Position numbers and translations under genes: made by a program. Positions 1 through 6,531 of a DNA stretch of 12,075 bases are shown piece after piece. Origin of the DNA: Bacillota bacterium (GTDB taxonomy: Bacteria > Bacillota > Clostridia > Peptostreptococcales > Anaerovoracaceae); contig JAEENW010000034.1 in the NCBI GenBank assembly GCA_016283945.1, positions 1 to 12,075 of the forward strand, given 5' to 3'. How positions within the stretch are numbered: position 1 is the first letter of the stretch; every line of letters starts with the position of its first letter. A model generated the notes under the pieces. The model worked only from the letters and a program-made list of their open reading frames with translations. It was not told the origin of the DNA and did not search any database.

Positions 1-1180
1 CTACCAGATCGGCGTCCTTGAAATCGAGCTCGGAGAGCTCTCGGTCCGTAAGCTTCTGCAGCGTCAGGGCGGCGCTCTTCCTCTCGGCGCTGAGGCCGTA
101 GGCGAGCTCGTCATAGGCGGCTCTCGCGGCGCTTATCTCGGCTTCGAGCGCCCCGACGCGCTCGTCGGCGTTCTCTATGGTCTGAAGCTCCTCCGCGGCC
201 TCGGAGGCGTGATCTATGACACTCTGCAGCGTGCCGCCGTACTTCCTCTTGAGGGAGGAGAGCAGCTGCTGGCGGTCTATCGCGTCGTCGAGGTCCTGCT
301 GAGAGTAGCTGATGCTGTCCCTGAGGCGCCTCAGAGCCTGCCTGAGGTCGTCGACCCTGTAGCAGGCGTCGTTTACCGTCTCTGCCGAGGTCCTGGCGTC
401 CTCGGACCAGGCTCCGGCGGTCTCGAGCCTTCTCGCGGCCTCCTCGAGCAGCCCGACGGCGTTCCTGTCGGAGGAGTAGAGCAGCTCGTAGGCCTCAGCC
501 ACCTCCTCGAATATCTTCTCGCTGTTCTCCATGAGCGCGATGCGCTCGGCCAGCTCGTCGTCCTCGCCCGGGGCTATCCTCGCGGCCTCGATCTCGGCGA
601 GCTCGAAGCTGAGCAGGTCCTTCCTGCGCCTGGCGTCGGCGAGACCCTTTCTCAGCCTCATGAGCTGGGAGGAGGCTTCCGTATAGCGCGCGAAGGCCTT
701 TTCCGTCTCTGCCTTGAGCGAGCTGAGCTTTTCTCCCGCGAAGCGGTCGAGCACCTCGAGGTGGCTATCAGGCCTCAGCAGGTACTGATGGTCGTACTGC
801 CCGTGTATGTCCGCGAGGCCTCTGCAGACCGCGGCGAGCTGCGAGAGGGTGACTATGGTGCCGTTGATCCTGCATACGGAGCGGCCTGGCCAGATCTCGC
901 GCCTTATGACGAGCAGATCGTCAGGCTCTATGCCCTGATCCTCGAGCAGCGCCTTGAGCCCGTCGCCGCAGCCGTCGAAGGCGAGGCCGATCACGGCCTT
1001 CTCCTCGCCGGTGCGTATGTAGTCGCTGTCCGCCCTGGCTCCGAGGCCCATGCTGATCGCCTGTATGATCACGGATTTGCCGGCTCCGGTCTCTCCCGTG
1101 AATATGCTCAAACCTCCGCCGAGATCCATCTCGAGGGACTTAATGACGGCGAAGTTCTTTATGCTCACGTGTATAAGCAT
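1..1180 (-). CDS. recN: DNA repair protein RecN (3' end outside window)
   Basis: SMC-like ATPase that acts early in double-strand-break repair by binding DNA ends in the cytoplasm. The start at 1180 gives MLIHVSIKNFAVIKSLEMDL, the usual RecN opening. Walker A GETGAGKS lies at residues 29-36, the RecN-specific DIHGQYDHQ at about 124-132, and REIWPGRSVCRING at about 94-107. From about residue 150 the sequence turns into a long Glu/Arg/Leu-rich coiled coil, containing LKRKYG. About 393 residues are present; RecN proteins usually have about 550-570, so the distal coiled coil and the C-terminal signature/Walker B half lie beyond base 1. An AAAGGAT ribosome binding site precedes the start, and the argR stop is only 19 bases upstream, so argR-recN is probably one transcript, as in many Bacillota. 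Identity is sure; there is no sign of disruption in the visible part. Confidence 0.96.
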   Translation of the reverse strand, partial: MLIHVSIKNFAVIKSLEMDLGGGLSIFTGETGAGKSVIIQAISMGLGARADSDYIRTGEEKAVIGLAFDGCGDGLKALLEDQGIEPDDLLVIRREIWPGRSVCRINGTIVTLSQLAAVCRGLADIHGQYDHQYLLRPDSHLEVLDRFAGEKLSSLKAETEKAFARYTEASSQLMRLRKGLADARRRKDLLSFELAEIEAARIAPGEDDELAERIALMENSEKIFEEVAEAYELLYSSDRNAVGLLEEAARRLETAGAWSEDARTSAETVNDACYRVDDLRQALRRLRDSISYSQQDLDDAIDRQQLLSSLKRKYGGTLQSVIDHASEAAEELQTIENADERVGALEAEISAARAAYDELAYGLSAERKSAALTLQKLTDRELSELDFKDADLV

Positions 1181-1199
1181 TTCTGTATCCTTTAAATTA

Positions 1200-1646
1200 T
1201 TACTGAACGAAGCGCTGCAGCTTCTCTACGACTCCGGGGACCTTCTCGTGGGAGGAGACTATGATCAGGACGGTGTTGTCGCCCGCGAGGGTGCCGACCA
1301 CGTCGTCCAGGCCCATGGAATCTATGGCCTCGCCCGTGGGGGATCCGCAGCCGCTGAGCGTGTGCACCACGACCAGGTTCTCCGCGGTCTTTATATCCGT
1401 GACGGTCTCCCTGAGTATCTTCGCGAAGCGGTCGCTGAGCTTGATCTCCTTCCTCGGAAGGGCGTACCAGCCCTTGAGGCCGGGCTCGGAGCGCTTGATG
1501 AGCCCGAGGTCCCTTATGTCCCTGGAGACGGTCGCCTGGGTCACGTTGAAGCCCTCGGTGTTGAGCCTGCCGGCGAGCTCCTGCTGGGTCGAGATGCGCT
1601 CAGAAGCTATGATCTCGAGGATCTTTTCCTTTCTTGAAAAGCTCAT
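1200..1646 (-). CDS. argR: Arginine repressor ArgR/AhrC
   Basis: Arginine-responsive DNA-binding regulator, a hexamer in characterised members, controlling arginine biosynthesis and catabolism. I chose the ATG at 1646 (MSFSRKEKILEII) over the longer frame from 1685 because AAGGAGG sits just upstream and the 148-residue length matches the family. The N-terminal winged helix carries the recognition motif TQATVSRDIRDLGL (residues 36-49). The C-terminal oligomerisation/arginine-binding domain has VVVHTLSGCG (92-101), EAIDSMG (106-112) and GTLAGDNT (118-125). Two pocket positions are unusual: the second Asp of the common GDDT motif is Asn124, and the position equivalent to the Gln of E. coli GAAQ is Ser102. 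ID109 and Asp123 are kept. It lies upstream of recN and diverges from ruvC. Autoregulation through the repeats upstream is possible but unproven. Confidence 0.95.
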   Translation of the reverse strand: MSFSRKEKILEIIASERISTQQELAGRLNTEGFNVTQATVSRDIRDLGLIKRSEPGLKGWYALPRKEIKLSDRFAKILRETVTDIKTAENLVVVHTLSGCGSPTGEAIDSMGLDDVVGTLAGDNTVLIIVSSHEKVPGVVEKLQRFVQ

Positions 1647-1670
1647 ATGTCCTCCTTGTTGCCCGCTGTT

Positions 1671-1701
1671 GTATATTATTAGCATTAATCGAGTATATTA
1701 T
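1671..1701. repeat. 9-bp direct repeat in argR promoter region
   Basis: GTATATTAT occurs at 1671-1679 and again at 1693-1701, start-to-start distance 22 bp, about two turns of B-DNA. Both copies lie between the candidate argR -10 and its start codon, or over the -10 itself. The geometry suits an oligomeric repressor binding one face of the helix, but in such AT-rich sequence a chance repeat cannot be excluded. The copies do not match the classical TGAAT/ATTCA ARG-box half sites well. Confidence 0.4.
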
Positions 1702-1705
1702 ACTC
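1691..1705. promoter_or_regulatory. 15-bp perfect palindrome, candidate operator
   Basis: GAGTATATTATACTC is a perfect inverted repeat: 7-bp arms GAGTATA/TATACTC around a single central base. On the minus strand it contains the TATAAT that I read as the argR -10 element, so a protein bound here would occlude RNA polymerase. ArgR is the obvious candidate regulator from context, but an odd-length palindrome without TGAAT halves is not a textbook ARG box. The repeat is directly visible; its function is inference. Confidence 0.45.
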
Positions 1706-1725
1706 TGTTTTCTATTTATTTCCAC
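1697..1725 (-). promoter_or_regulatory. Candidate argR-recN promoter
   Basis: On the minus strand a perfect TATAAT -10 lies at 1702-1697. At 17 bp spacing the -35 position (1725-1720) reads GTGGAA, a poor match to TTGACA. The -10 lies 50 bases upstream of the argR start, leaving a short AT-rich leader with the AAGGAGG site near its end. The weak -35 suggests a weak or activated promoter, or a different exact position. Confidence 0.4.
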
Positions 1726-1730
1726 ATCAA

Positions 1731-1760
1731 TTATCAGCGACAACAGGCGCTTTTTATGAT
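1731..1760 (+). promoter_or_regulatory. Candidate promoter of the ruvC operon
   Basis: TTATCA (1731-1736, four of six matches to TTGACA) and TATGAT (1755-1760, five of six matches to TATAAT) are separated by 18 bp. Transcription would start near 1767, giving a leader of about 45 bases before the TTG start of ruvC. A second -10-like TATGCT at 1773 has no good -35 partner. I saw no Gram-positive LexA box (GAAC-N4-GTTC type) here, so SOS control is not supported. Confidence 0.4.
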
Positions 1761-1782
1761 AAAATCTATCGGTATGCTATAA

Positions 1783-1797
1783 GGCGCGTTTTGCGCC
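1783..1797 (+). other. Small leader hairpin upstream of ruvC
   Basis: GGCGC (1783-1787) and GCGCC (1793-1797) can form a 5-bp GC stem with a GTTTT loop. It ends three bases before the GGAGGG ribosome binding site of ruvC, within the predicted 5' leader. No T-run follows, so it is not a terminator. It may protect the transcript's 5' end or simply be chance. Confidence 0.3.
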
Positions 1798-1812
1798 CGC
1801 GGAGGGAAGCTT

Positions 1813-2310
1813 TTGAGGATACTTGGGATAGATCCGGGCTACGCGATAATGGGCTACGGCATAGTGGACAGGGTCGGCAGCAGCCTCAGGCTCGTGAAAT
1901 ACGGAGCCGTCACCACCGACAAGGACATGAAGATGCCTGACAGGCTCAAGGCGCTGTACACGGAGCTGATGGAGATCATAGCCGACTACGAGCCGGACGA
2001 GGTCAGCATAGAGGAGCTGTACTTCAATACCAACGCCAAGACCGTGATATACGTGGGCGAGGCGAGGGGCGTCGCTCTGCTGGCCTGCTCCAACAGCGGG
2101 CTTCCGATATACGAGTACACGCCGCTTCAGATCAAGACCGCGACCACCGGGAACGGCAGGGCGGAGAAGAAGCAGATGCAGCTCATGGTCCAGAGGATAC
2201 TGGGGCTGGACAAGATCCCCAAGCCCGACGACGCGGCGGACGCGGTCGCGGCGGCCATATGCCACTCCCGCTGCGGGGAGCTGCAGAAGAAGCTCTACCT
2301 CATGAAGTGA
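1813..2310 (+). CDS. ruvC: Holliday junction resolvase RuvC
   Basis: Dimeric RNase H-fold endonuclease that cuts Holliday junctions symmetrically after branch migration by RuvAB. The start is TTG at 1813 (MRILGIDPGYAIMGYGIVD), supported by GGAGGG at 1801-1806 with six bases of spacing. No ATG fits the conserved N-terminus. The four acidic catalytic residues are visible: Asp7 in GIDPG, Glu67 in SIEELYF, Asp140 and Asp143 in PDDAADAVAAAICH. The 165-residue length is normal for the family. It is the first gene of the plus-strand run, followed after 71 bases by ruvA and ruvB, so the complete resolvasome is encoded in one block. The non-ATG start may lower expression slightly; otherwise nothing is unusual. 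Confidence 0.97.
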   Translation: MRILGIDPGYAIMGYGIVDRVGSSLRLVKYGAVTTDKDMKMPDRLKALYTELMEIIADYEPDEVSIEELYFNTNAKTVIYVGEARGVALLACSNSGLPIYEYTPLQIKTATTGNGRAEKKQMQLMVQRILGLDKIPKPDDAADAVAAAICHSRCGELQKKLYLMK

Positions 2311-2344
2311 GAAACGGCGCTGAGCTGAGCGTGGCATGAAGGGC

Positions 2345-2357
2345 GCGGCTTTGCCGC
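2345..2357 (+). other. Small hairpin in ruvC-ruvA spacer
   Basis: GCGGC-TTT-GCCGC forms a 5-bp stem with a 3-base loop in the 71-base ruvC-ruvA spacer. It is followed by ATAAAAAGC, not a T-run on this strand, so termination is unlikely. It is the only sizeable gap within the plus-strand operon and could be an mRNA-processing or stability element. Confidence 0.25.
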
Positions 2358-2381
2358 ATAAAAAGCAAAGGAGAGATCCGA

Positions 2382-2972
2382 ATGATCCATCACATAAGGG
2401 GAACGGTCGAACAGACCGCGGCCGGGATGGCCGTCATAGAGTCCAACGGCATAGGCTACGAGGTCTTCATCCCCGACGGGAGCCCGCTCTTCCTGAGCGA
2501 GGGCACCGGCGAGGAGGTCGTCGTTTACACGGCCATGATAGTCCGCGAGGACGATGTGAGCCTCTACGGCTTCGCGGACAGGGAGAGCCTTGCGATGTTC
2601 AGGCTGCTAATGACAGTCTCGGGAGTTGGCGCCAAGGCGGCCCTCGCGATACTCTCGGCGCTGCCTGTCGGCGAGCTCGCGAGAGCCATAGCCTCCGAGG
2701 ACTCCGCCTCCATAACCAAGGCCAACGGAGTGGGCAAGAAGACCGCCCAGAGGGTAGTCATCGACCTGAGGGACAAGGTACAGGGCTTCGCCATGGCCGC
2801 CGCCCCGGTGAAAAAGAAGACGCCCGAGAGGAACGAGAACCGCGACATAGCGGTCTCCGCGCTCATAAGCATGGGCCTTACGAGGACGGAGGCGCTGTCG
2901 GCGCTGGATACAGTCAAGGAAGAAGACCTGAGCCCAGAGGAGTACATCATGAGGGCTCTCAGAGCGAGGTAG
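2382..2972 (+). CDS. ruvA: Holliday junction DNA helicase subunit RuvA
   Basis: Tetrameric junction-binding protein that holds four-way DNA in square-planar form and loads RuvB. The ATG at 2382 is preceded by AAAGGAG (2367-2373), eight bases away. Domains in order: an OB-fold beginning MIHHIRGTVE (about residues 1-64); two helix-hairpin-helix elements with TVSGVGAKAALAIL and KANGVGKKTAQRVVIDL (about 70-140); a Lys/Pro-rich linker (KKKTPERNEN); and the C-terminal RuvB-contacting three-helix domain with DIAVSALISMGLTRTEA. The 196-residue length is typical. Its stop is four bases before ruvB, which indicates translational coupling. Confidence 0.97.
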   Translation: MIHHIRGTVEQTAAGMAVIESNGIGYEVFIPDGSPLFLSEGTGEEVVVYTAMIVREDDVSLYGFADRESLAMFRLLMTVSGVGAKAALAILSALPVGELARAIASEDSASITKANGVGKKTAQRVVIDLRDKVQGFAMAAAPVKKKTPERNENRDIAVSALISMGLTRTEALSALDTVKEEDLSPEEYIMRALRAR

Positions 2973-2976
2973 CGGC

Positions 2977-4050
2977 ATGAACGACGACAGAAGATTCGTC
3001 TCCCCGGTCCTTCAGGAGGACGAGGAGCAGAGCGAAAGGTCCATAAGGCCGAGGCACTTCGAGGACTACATCGGACAGACCAACGTCACGGACCAGCTCA
3101 AGATATACATACAGGCGGCGAAGATGAGGGGCGAGCCCCTCGACCACGTGCTCTTCTTCGGGCCTCCGGGGCTCGGAAAGACCACTCTCGCCGGGATCAT
3201 AGCCAACGAGATGGGGGCGGAGCTCAAGATCACCTCCGGCCCGGCCATCACCAGGCAGGCCGATCTCGCCTCCATAGTCTCCAACCTCAACGACGGGGAC
3301 GTGCTCTTCATAGACGAGATCCACAGGCTCAACAGGGCGGTCGAGGAGACCCTTTATTCCGCCATGGAGGACTTCGCCATAGACATAGTCATGGGAAAGG
3401 GCGCCATGGCCCAGACCTACAGGCTCTCGCTGCCTAAGTTCACTCTCATAGGCGCGACGACCAGGTCGGGAAGCCTCTCCGCGCCGCTCAGGGACAGGTT
3501 CGGCGTGCTCGCGAAGTTCGACCTCTACACCGTGGAGGAGCTCTCGCAGATCATAAGGAGGACGGCGCGCATACTCGACGTGAACATCGACGAGGAATCG
3601 ACCGAGCTGCTCGCGAAGAGGTCCCGCGGGACCCCGAGGATAGCCAACCGCATGCTCAAGCGCGTGCGCGATTTTTCCATGGTCATGGGCAATGGTAACA
3701 TAACTGTCGACATGGTCAACCAGACTCTCGACACCCTCGGCGTCGACAAGGCCGGCCTCGAGGAGCTCGACAGGAGGATACTCTCGCTCATAATCAACTC
3801 CTTCCACGGCGGTCCCGTGGGCATAGACACCATCGCCGCCGCTCTCGGAGAGGAGAGGGTCACCATAGAGGACATGTACGAGCCGTACCTGCTGCAGCTG
3901 GGCTTCCTCAGCCGCACACAGAAGGGCCGCATGGTCACGGACGCCGCATACACGCACCTCGGCTTCCCCGTGCCGCAGAGGAGCCCCGAGCCCGCTCCCG
4001 CGGGAAAGACCCAGGACGGCGACGGAGTGGAGCAGATCAGATTATGCTGA
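2977..4050 (+). CDS. ruvB: Holliday junction branch-migration ATPase RuvB
   Basis: AAA+ hexameric motor that pumps DNA through the RuvA-bound junction. Visible motifs: Walker A GPPGLGKTT (residues 62-70), Walker B LFIDEIHRLN (110-119), sensor 1 TLIGATTRSG (156-165), arginine finger region APLRDRFG (169-176), sensor 2 RGTPRIANR (217-225), and the C-terminal winged helix with GPVGIDTIAAALGEER and the family signature YEPYLLQLGFLSRT (301-314). The 357-residue length is about 20 more than the usual 330-345, because after THLGFPVP a Pro/Gly/Asp-rich tail (residues 334-357) is added. The AGGT site is six bases before ATG 2977. The 3' end overlaps the next gene by seven bases (ATGCTGA), so the two are probably translationally coupled. 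Confidence 0.97.
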   Translation: MNDDRRFVSPVLQEDEEQSERSIRPRHFEDYIGQTNVTDQLKIYIQAAKMRGEPLDHVLFFGPPGLGKTTLAGIIANEMGAELKITSGPAITRQADLASIVSNLNDGDVLFIDEIHRLNRAVEETLYSAMEDFAIDIVMGKGAMAQTYRLSLPKFTLIGATTRSGSLSAPLRDRFGVLAKFDLYTVEELSQIIRRTARILDVNIDEESTELLAKRSRGTPRIANRMLKRVRDFSMVMGNGNITVDMVNQTLDTLGVDKAGLEELDRRILSLIINSFHGGPVGIDTIAAALGEERVTIEDMYEPYLLQLGFLSRTQKGRMVTDAAYTHLGFPVPQRSPEPAPAGKTQDGDGVEQIRLC

Positions 4051-5483
4051 AGAGATCTCTCCAATGCCGCGCTTTTAGCGCGCTGCGGGCGCTGCTGCTC
4101 TGCGCCTGCCTCTGCGTCTCCGCTGCTCTTCCCGCCGCTCCGGCAGAGGCCCAGTCCGGCGAGATATGGCTCAAGGTCGGCCTGTACTACGGCGGCTCGG
4201 CGCGCTCTGAATCCAACATCTACTGCGCTGACGGCTTCGTCTACGGCATAGGCGGAAGGTCGGGCTGGACCGAGAGGATAGATCTTTCCGGCCACACCAG
4301 CCTCACCGCCGTTCCAAAGGGCAACCACGTGGAGATCTACTCCGGCGACGAGCTCGTGATCAGCAGCATGGACAGCTCCGGCGTTATCATGAGCGCGGCG
4401 GGAGACGGCGGCGTCATCAGGATCGACGGCGACCGCTACCGCGACGGAGTCTCGTATATCTCCAACGGCTCCGGAAAGTTCACCGTAGTCAACTACGTCG
4501 AGCTCGAGCACTACCTCTGGTCGGTGGTAGGAGCCGAGATCGGGCCCACATATCCCATGGAGGCCCTCAAGGCTCAGGCAGTCGCGGCGAGGAGCTTCGC
4601 CATAGCCAACGAGCACAGGCACAGCAGCCAGGGCTTCAACCTCTGCGACAACACGGACTGCCAGGCCTATAAGGGACTCAACCGCGAGTACTCATCGACA
4701 ATAGAGGCCTGCAGGGAGACCGAGGGCGAGGTCATCACCTACGGCGGAAGAGTCGTCAACGCCTACTACTACGCCTCCTCGTCGGGCGAGACCATGAACT
4801 CCGAGGACGTCTGGGTCTCGAGCCTGGGCTACGCCCGCGGGGTCAGCGACGCCTTCGCCACGGGCTACGAGTGGGAGAGCTCCATGAGCGTCTCCGAGCT
4901 CTACTCGAGGATGAGGAGCAGATATCCCGGCTACGGCGAGATCATCTCCGTCGAGGTGACCGACACCGCGGACAACGGAGCGGTCAGGCAGATCATGATA
5001 GACACGACCACAGGACCGCTCTACGTCTCGAAGGGCTCCATCACGAGCCTCTTCGGCGCCTCCACGCTCAAGAGCCTCTTCTTCTCCATGGGGCCGGGCG
5101 GATATCCCGGCTTCAGCGCGGAGGACAGCGAATACAGCGGAGAGGGCCCGGCGCTGCTCTCCTCTGAAGGCATGTCGCCCGTACCGGAGACTCTCTACGT
5201 GCTCGGATCCGGCGGAGAGCCCGAGGAGCTCTATTCCTCGGACGCCTCAGTGCTGTCTCAGGACGGCACGACTGCCGGGCTTCCGGCGGGCACCGCGTCC
5301 TCAGGCGGCTACGTCTACGAGACCGTATACGACGATGACGACGTCATATACTTCAGCGGCAGAGGCTCCGGCCACGGGGTCGGGATGCCGCAGACCAGCA
5401 TGCGCGCCATGGCGCAGCAGGGCTACAGCTACGAGGACATACTCAACTATTACTACACCGACATAGACATCGATACGCTGTGA
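4044..5483 (+). CDS. SpoIID/LytB-domain peptidoglycan lytic transglycosylase
   Basis: Secreted or membrane-anchored enzyme related to SpoIID, which cleaves denuded glycan strands during forespore engulfment in spore formers. Residues 1-36 form a signal peptide or N-terminal anchor: basic start, hydrophobic core LLLCACLCVSAALPA, then AEAQS. The catalytic region is clear: YLWSVVGAEIGPTYPMEALKAQAVAARSFA (158-187, split here by function) has the expected Glu165. CDNTDCQAY (201-209) matches the zinc-associated Cys pair, and YYASSSGETMNSEDVW (242-257) follows. After LFGASTLKS (336-344) comes an acidic Ser/Gly-rich insert (about 350-430), then GRGSGHGVGMPQ (439-450). That motif usually continues SQ-x-GA; here it reads PQTSMRAMA. 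At 479 residues it is longer than B. subtilis SpoIID. It overlaps ruvB and ends one base before queA. Whether it acts in sporulation or in vegetative wall turnover cannot be decided here. Confidence 0.88.
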   Translation: MLKRSLQCRAFSALRALLLCACLCVSAALPAAPAEAQSGEIWLKVGLYYGGSARSESNIYCADGFVYGIGGRSGWTERIDLSGHTSLTAVPKGNHVEIYSGDELVISSMDSSGVIMSAAGDGGVIRIDGDRYRDGVSYISNGSGKFTVVNYVELEHYLWSVVGAEIGPTYPMEALKAQAVAARSFAIANEHRHSSQGFNLCDNTDCQAYKGLNREYSSTIEACRETEGEVITYGGRVVNAYYYASSSGETMNSEDVWVSSLGYARGVSDAFATGYEWESSMSVSELYSRMRSRYPGYGEIISVEVTDTADNGAVRQIMIDTTTGPLYVSKGSITSLFGASTLKSLFFSMGPGGYPGFSAEDSEYSGEGPALLSSEGMSPVPETLYVLGSGGEPEELYSSDASVLSQDGTTAGLPAGTASSGGYVYETVYDDDDVIYFSGRGSGHGVGMPQTSMRAMAQQGYSYEDILNYYYTDIDIDTL

Positions 5484-5484
5484 T

Positions 5485-6516
5485 ATGAAAGTTAACGATT
5501 TCGACTACGAGCTCCCGGAGGAGCTCATCGCGCAGACACCCTCGGAGAAGAGGGACGGCTGCAGGCTGATGGTCATCCACAGGGACAGCGGCCTCATAGA
5601 GCACAGACAGTTCTCAGACATACTCGAATACCTCGAGCCCGGGGACTGCCTCGTGATGAATGATTCAAAGGTGATACCCGCGAGGCTCTTCGGCGTCCGC
5701 GAGTCCACCGGGGCCCGCATAGAGTTCCTGCTGTCCAAGCGCGTAGAGGGAGACCGCTGGGAGACCCTGGTCAGGCCGGGAAGGCGCGTCCGCGCCGGGG
5801 ACACCATAGTCTTCGGAGACGGCGAGCTGAAGGCCCGCGTCCTCTCCAACTCGGAGGGAGGCACGAGGATAGTCGAGTTCGAGTACGAGGGGATCTTCAT
5901 GGAGATCCTCGAGCGCCTCGGCTCCATGCCGCTTCCCCCGTACATACAGCGAAGCGCGGAGGAGGAGGACAAGGACCGCTACCAGACCGTATACGCCCGC
6001 GAGGAGGGCTCCGTGGCCGCTCCGACCGCCGGGCTGCACTTCACGGAGGAGCTGCTCGAAAAGGCCCGCGCCAAGGGCGTGAGGACCGCTTTCGTGACTC
6101 TGCACGTGGGCATAGGCACCTTCAGGCCGGTAAAGGCCGAGAGGGTCGAGGACCATCACATGCACTTCGAGGAGTACACGGTATCAGAGGAGGCAGCCGA
6201 GACGGTCAACAGGACCAAGGCCGAAGGCGGCAGGATAATATGCGTAGGGACCACGAGCTGCAGGACCGTGGAGAGCGCGGCGGATGAAAACGGCCGCCTC
6301 GTGCCCGGGAGCTCCAGCACCGGCATATTCATCTATCCCGGCTACCGCTTCAAGATACTGGACTGCCTCATCACGAACTTCCACCTGCCCAAATCGACGC
6401 TGCTGATGCTGGTATCCGCCCTCTACACGAGGGAGGACATGCTCGCGGCATACGAGATCGCGGTGAAGGAGAGATACCGCTTCTTCTCCTACGGCGATGC
6501 GATGATCATACTGTAG
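5485..6516 (+). CDS. queA: S-adenosylmethionine:tRNA ribosyltransferase-isomerase QueA
   Basis: Transfers and isomerises the ribosyl moiety of SAM onto preQ1 at position 34 of tRNA to make epoxyqueuosine, the step after Tgt in queuosine synthesis. The 343-residue length is normal. Family blocks are all present: DFDYELPEELIAQTP (5-19), GDCLVMNDSKVIPARLFG (52-69), GSVAAPTAGLHFTEELL (about 175-191), HVGIGTFRPVKAE (about 207-219), VGTTSCRTVES, and the C-terminal ITNFHLPKSTLLMLVSA. ATG 5485 follows the previous stop by one base and has no clear ribosome binding site, so translation is probably coupled to the SpoIID-like gene. Queuosine partner tgt lies two genes downstream rather than adjacent. 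The epoxyqueuosine reductase queG is not in the window. Confidence 0.97.
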   Translation: MKVNDFDYELPEELIAQTPSEKRDGCRLMVIHRDSGLIEHRQFSDILEYLEPGDCLVMNDSKVIPARLFGVRESTGARIEFLLSKRVEGDRWETLVRPGRRVRAGDTIVFGDGELKARVLSNSEGGTRIVEFEYEGIFMEILERLGSMPLPPYIQRSAEEEDKDRYQTVYAREEGSVAAPTAGLHFTEELLEKARAKGVRTAFVTLHVGIGTFRPVKAERVEDHHMHFEEYTVSEEAAETVNRTKAEGGRIICVGTTSCRTVESAADENGRLVPGSSSTGIFIYPGYRFKILDCLITNFHLPKSTLLMLVSALYTREDMLAAYEIAVKERYRFFSYGDAMIIL

Positions 6517-6531
6517 GGCAGAGGGCGCGAG

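Noticed and set aside
209..1195. Long plus-strand open frame (328 codons) opposite recN
   Set aside because: The minus strand encodes a motif-complete RecN. The plus-strand frame is an antisense shadow kept open by GC-rich codon bias and has no recognisable domain or ribosome binding site.
1647..1685. Longer N-terminus for ArgR from the ATG at 1685
   Set aside because: The extra 13 residues are not family-like, and the AAGGAGG site sits inside this stretch, directly before the ATG at 1646.
1647..1812. LexA/SOS box in the argR-ruvC intergenic region
   Set aside because: No GAAC-N4-GTTC-type or CTGT-N8-ACAG-type palindrome is found; the palindrome present is GAGTATATTATACTC.
2959..3957. Long minus-strand open frame (332 codons) opposite ruvB
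   Set aside because: RuvB on the plus strand has every AAA+ motif. The antisense frame has His/Glu/Val-rich noise typical of shadows in this genome.
3930..3960. Possible sporulation sigma-E-like -10 (GCATACAC) upstream of the SpoIID-like gene
   Set aside because: Only a partial -10 match without a convincing -35, within the conserved ruvB coding region; it is explained by the protein sequence.
5470..5490. preQ1 riboswitch before queA
   Set aside because: There is only one base between the preceding stop and the queA start, and no pseudoknot-like element is visible.
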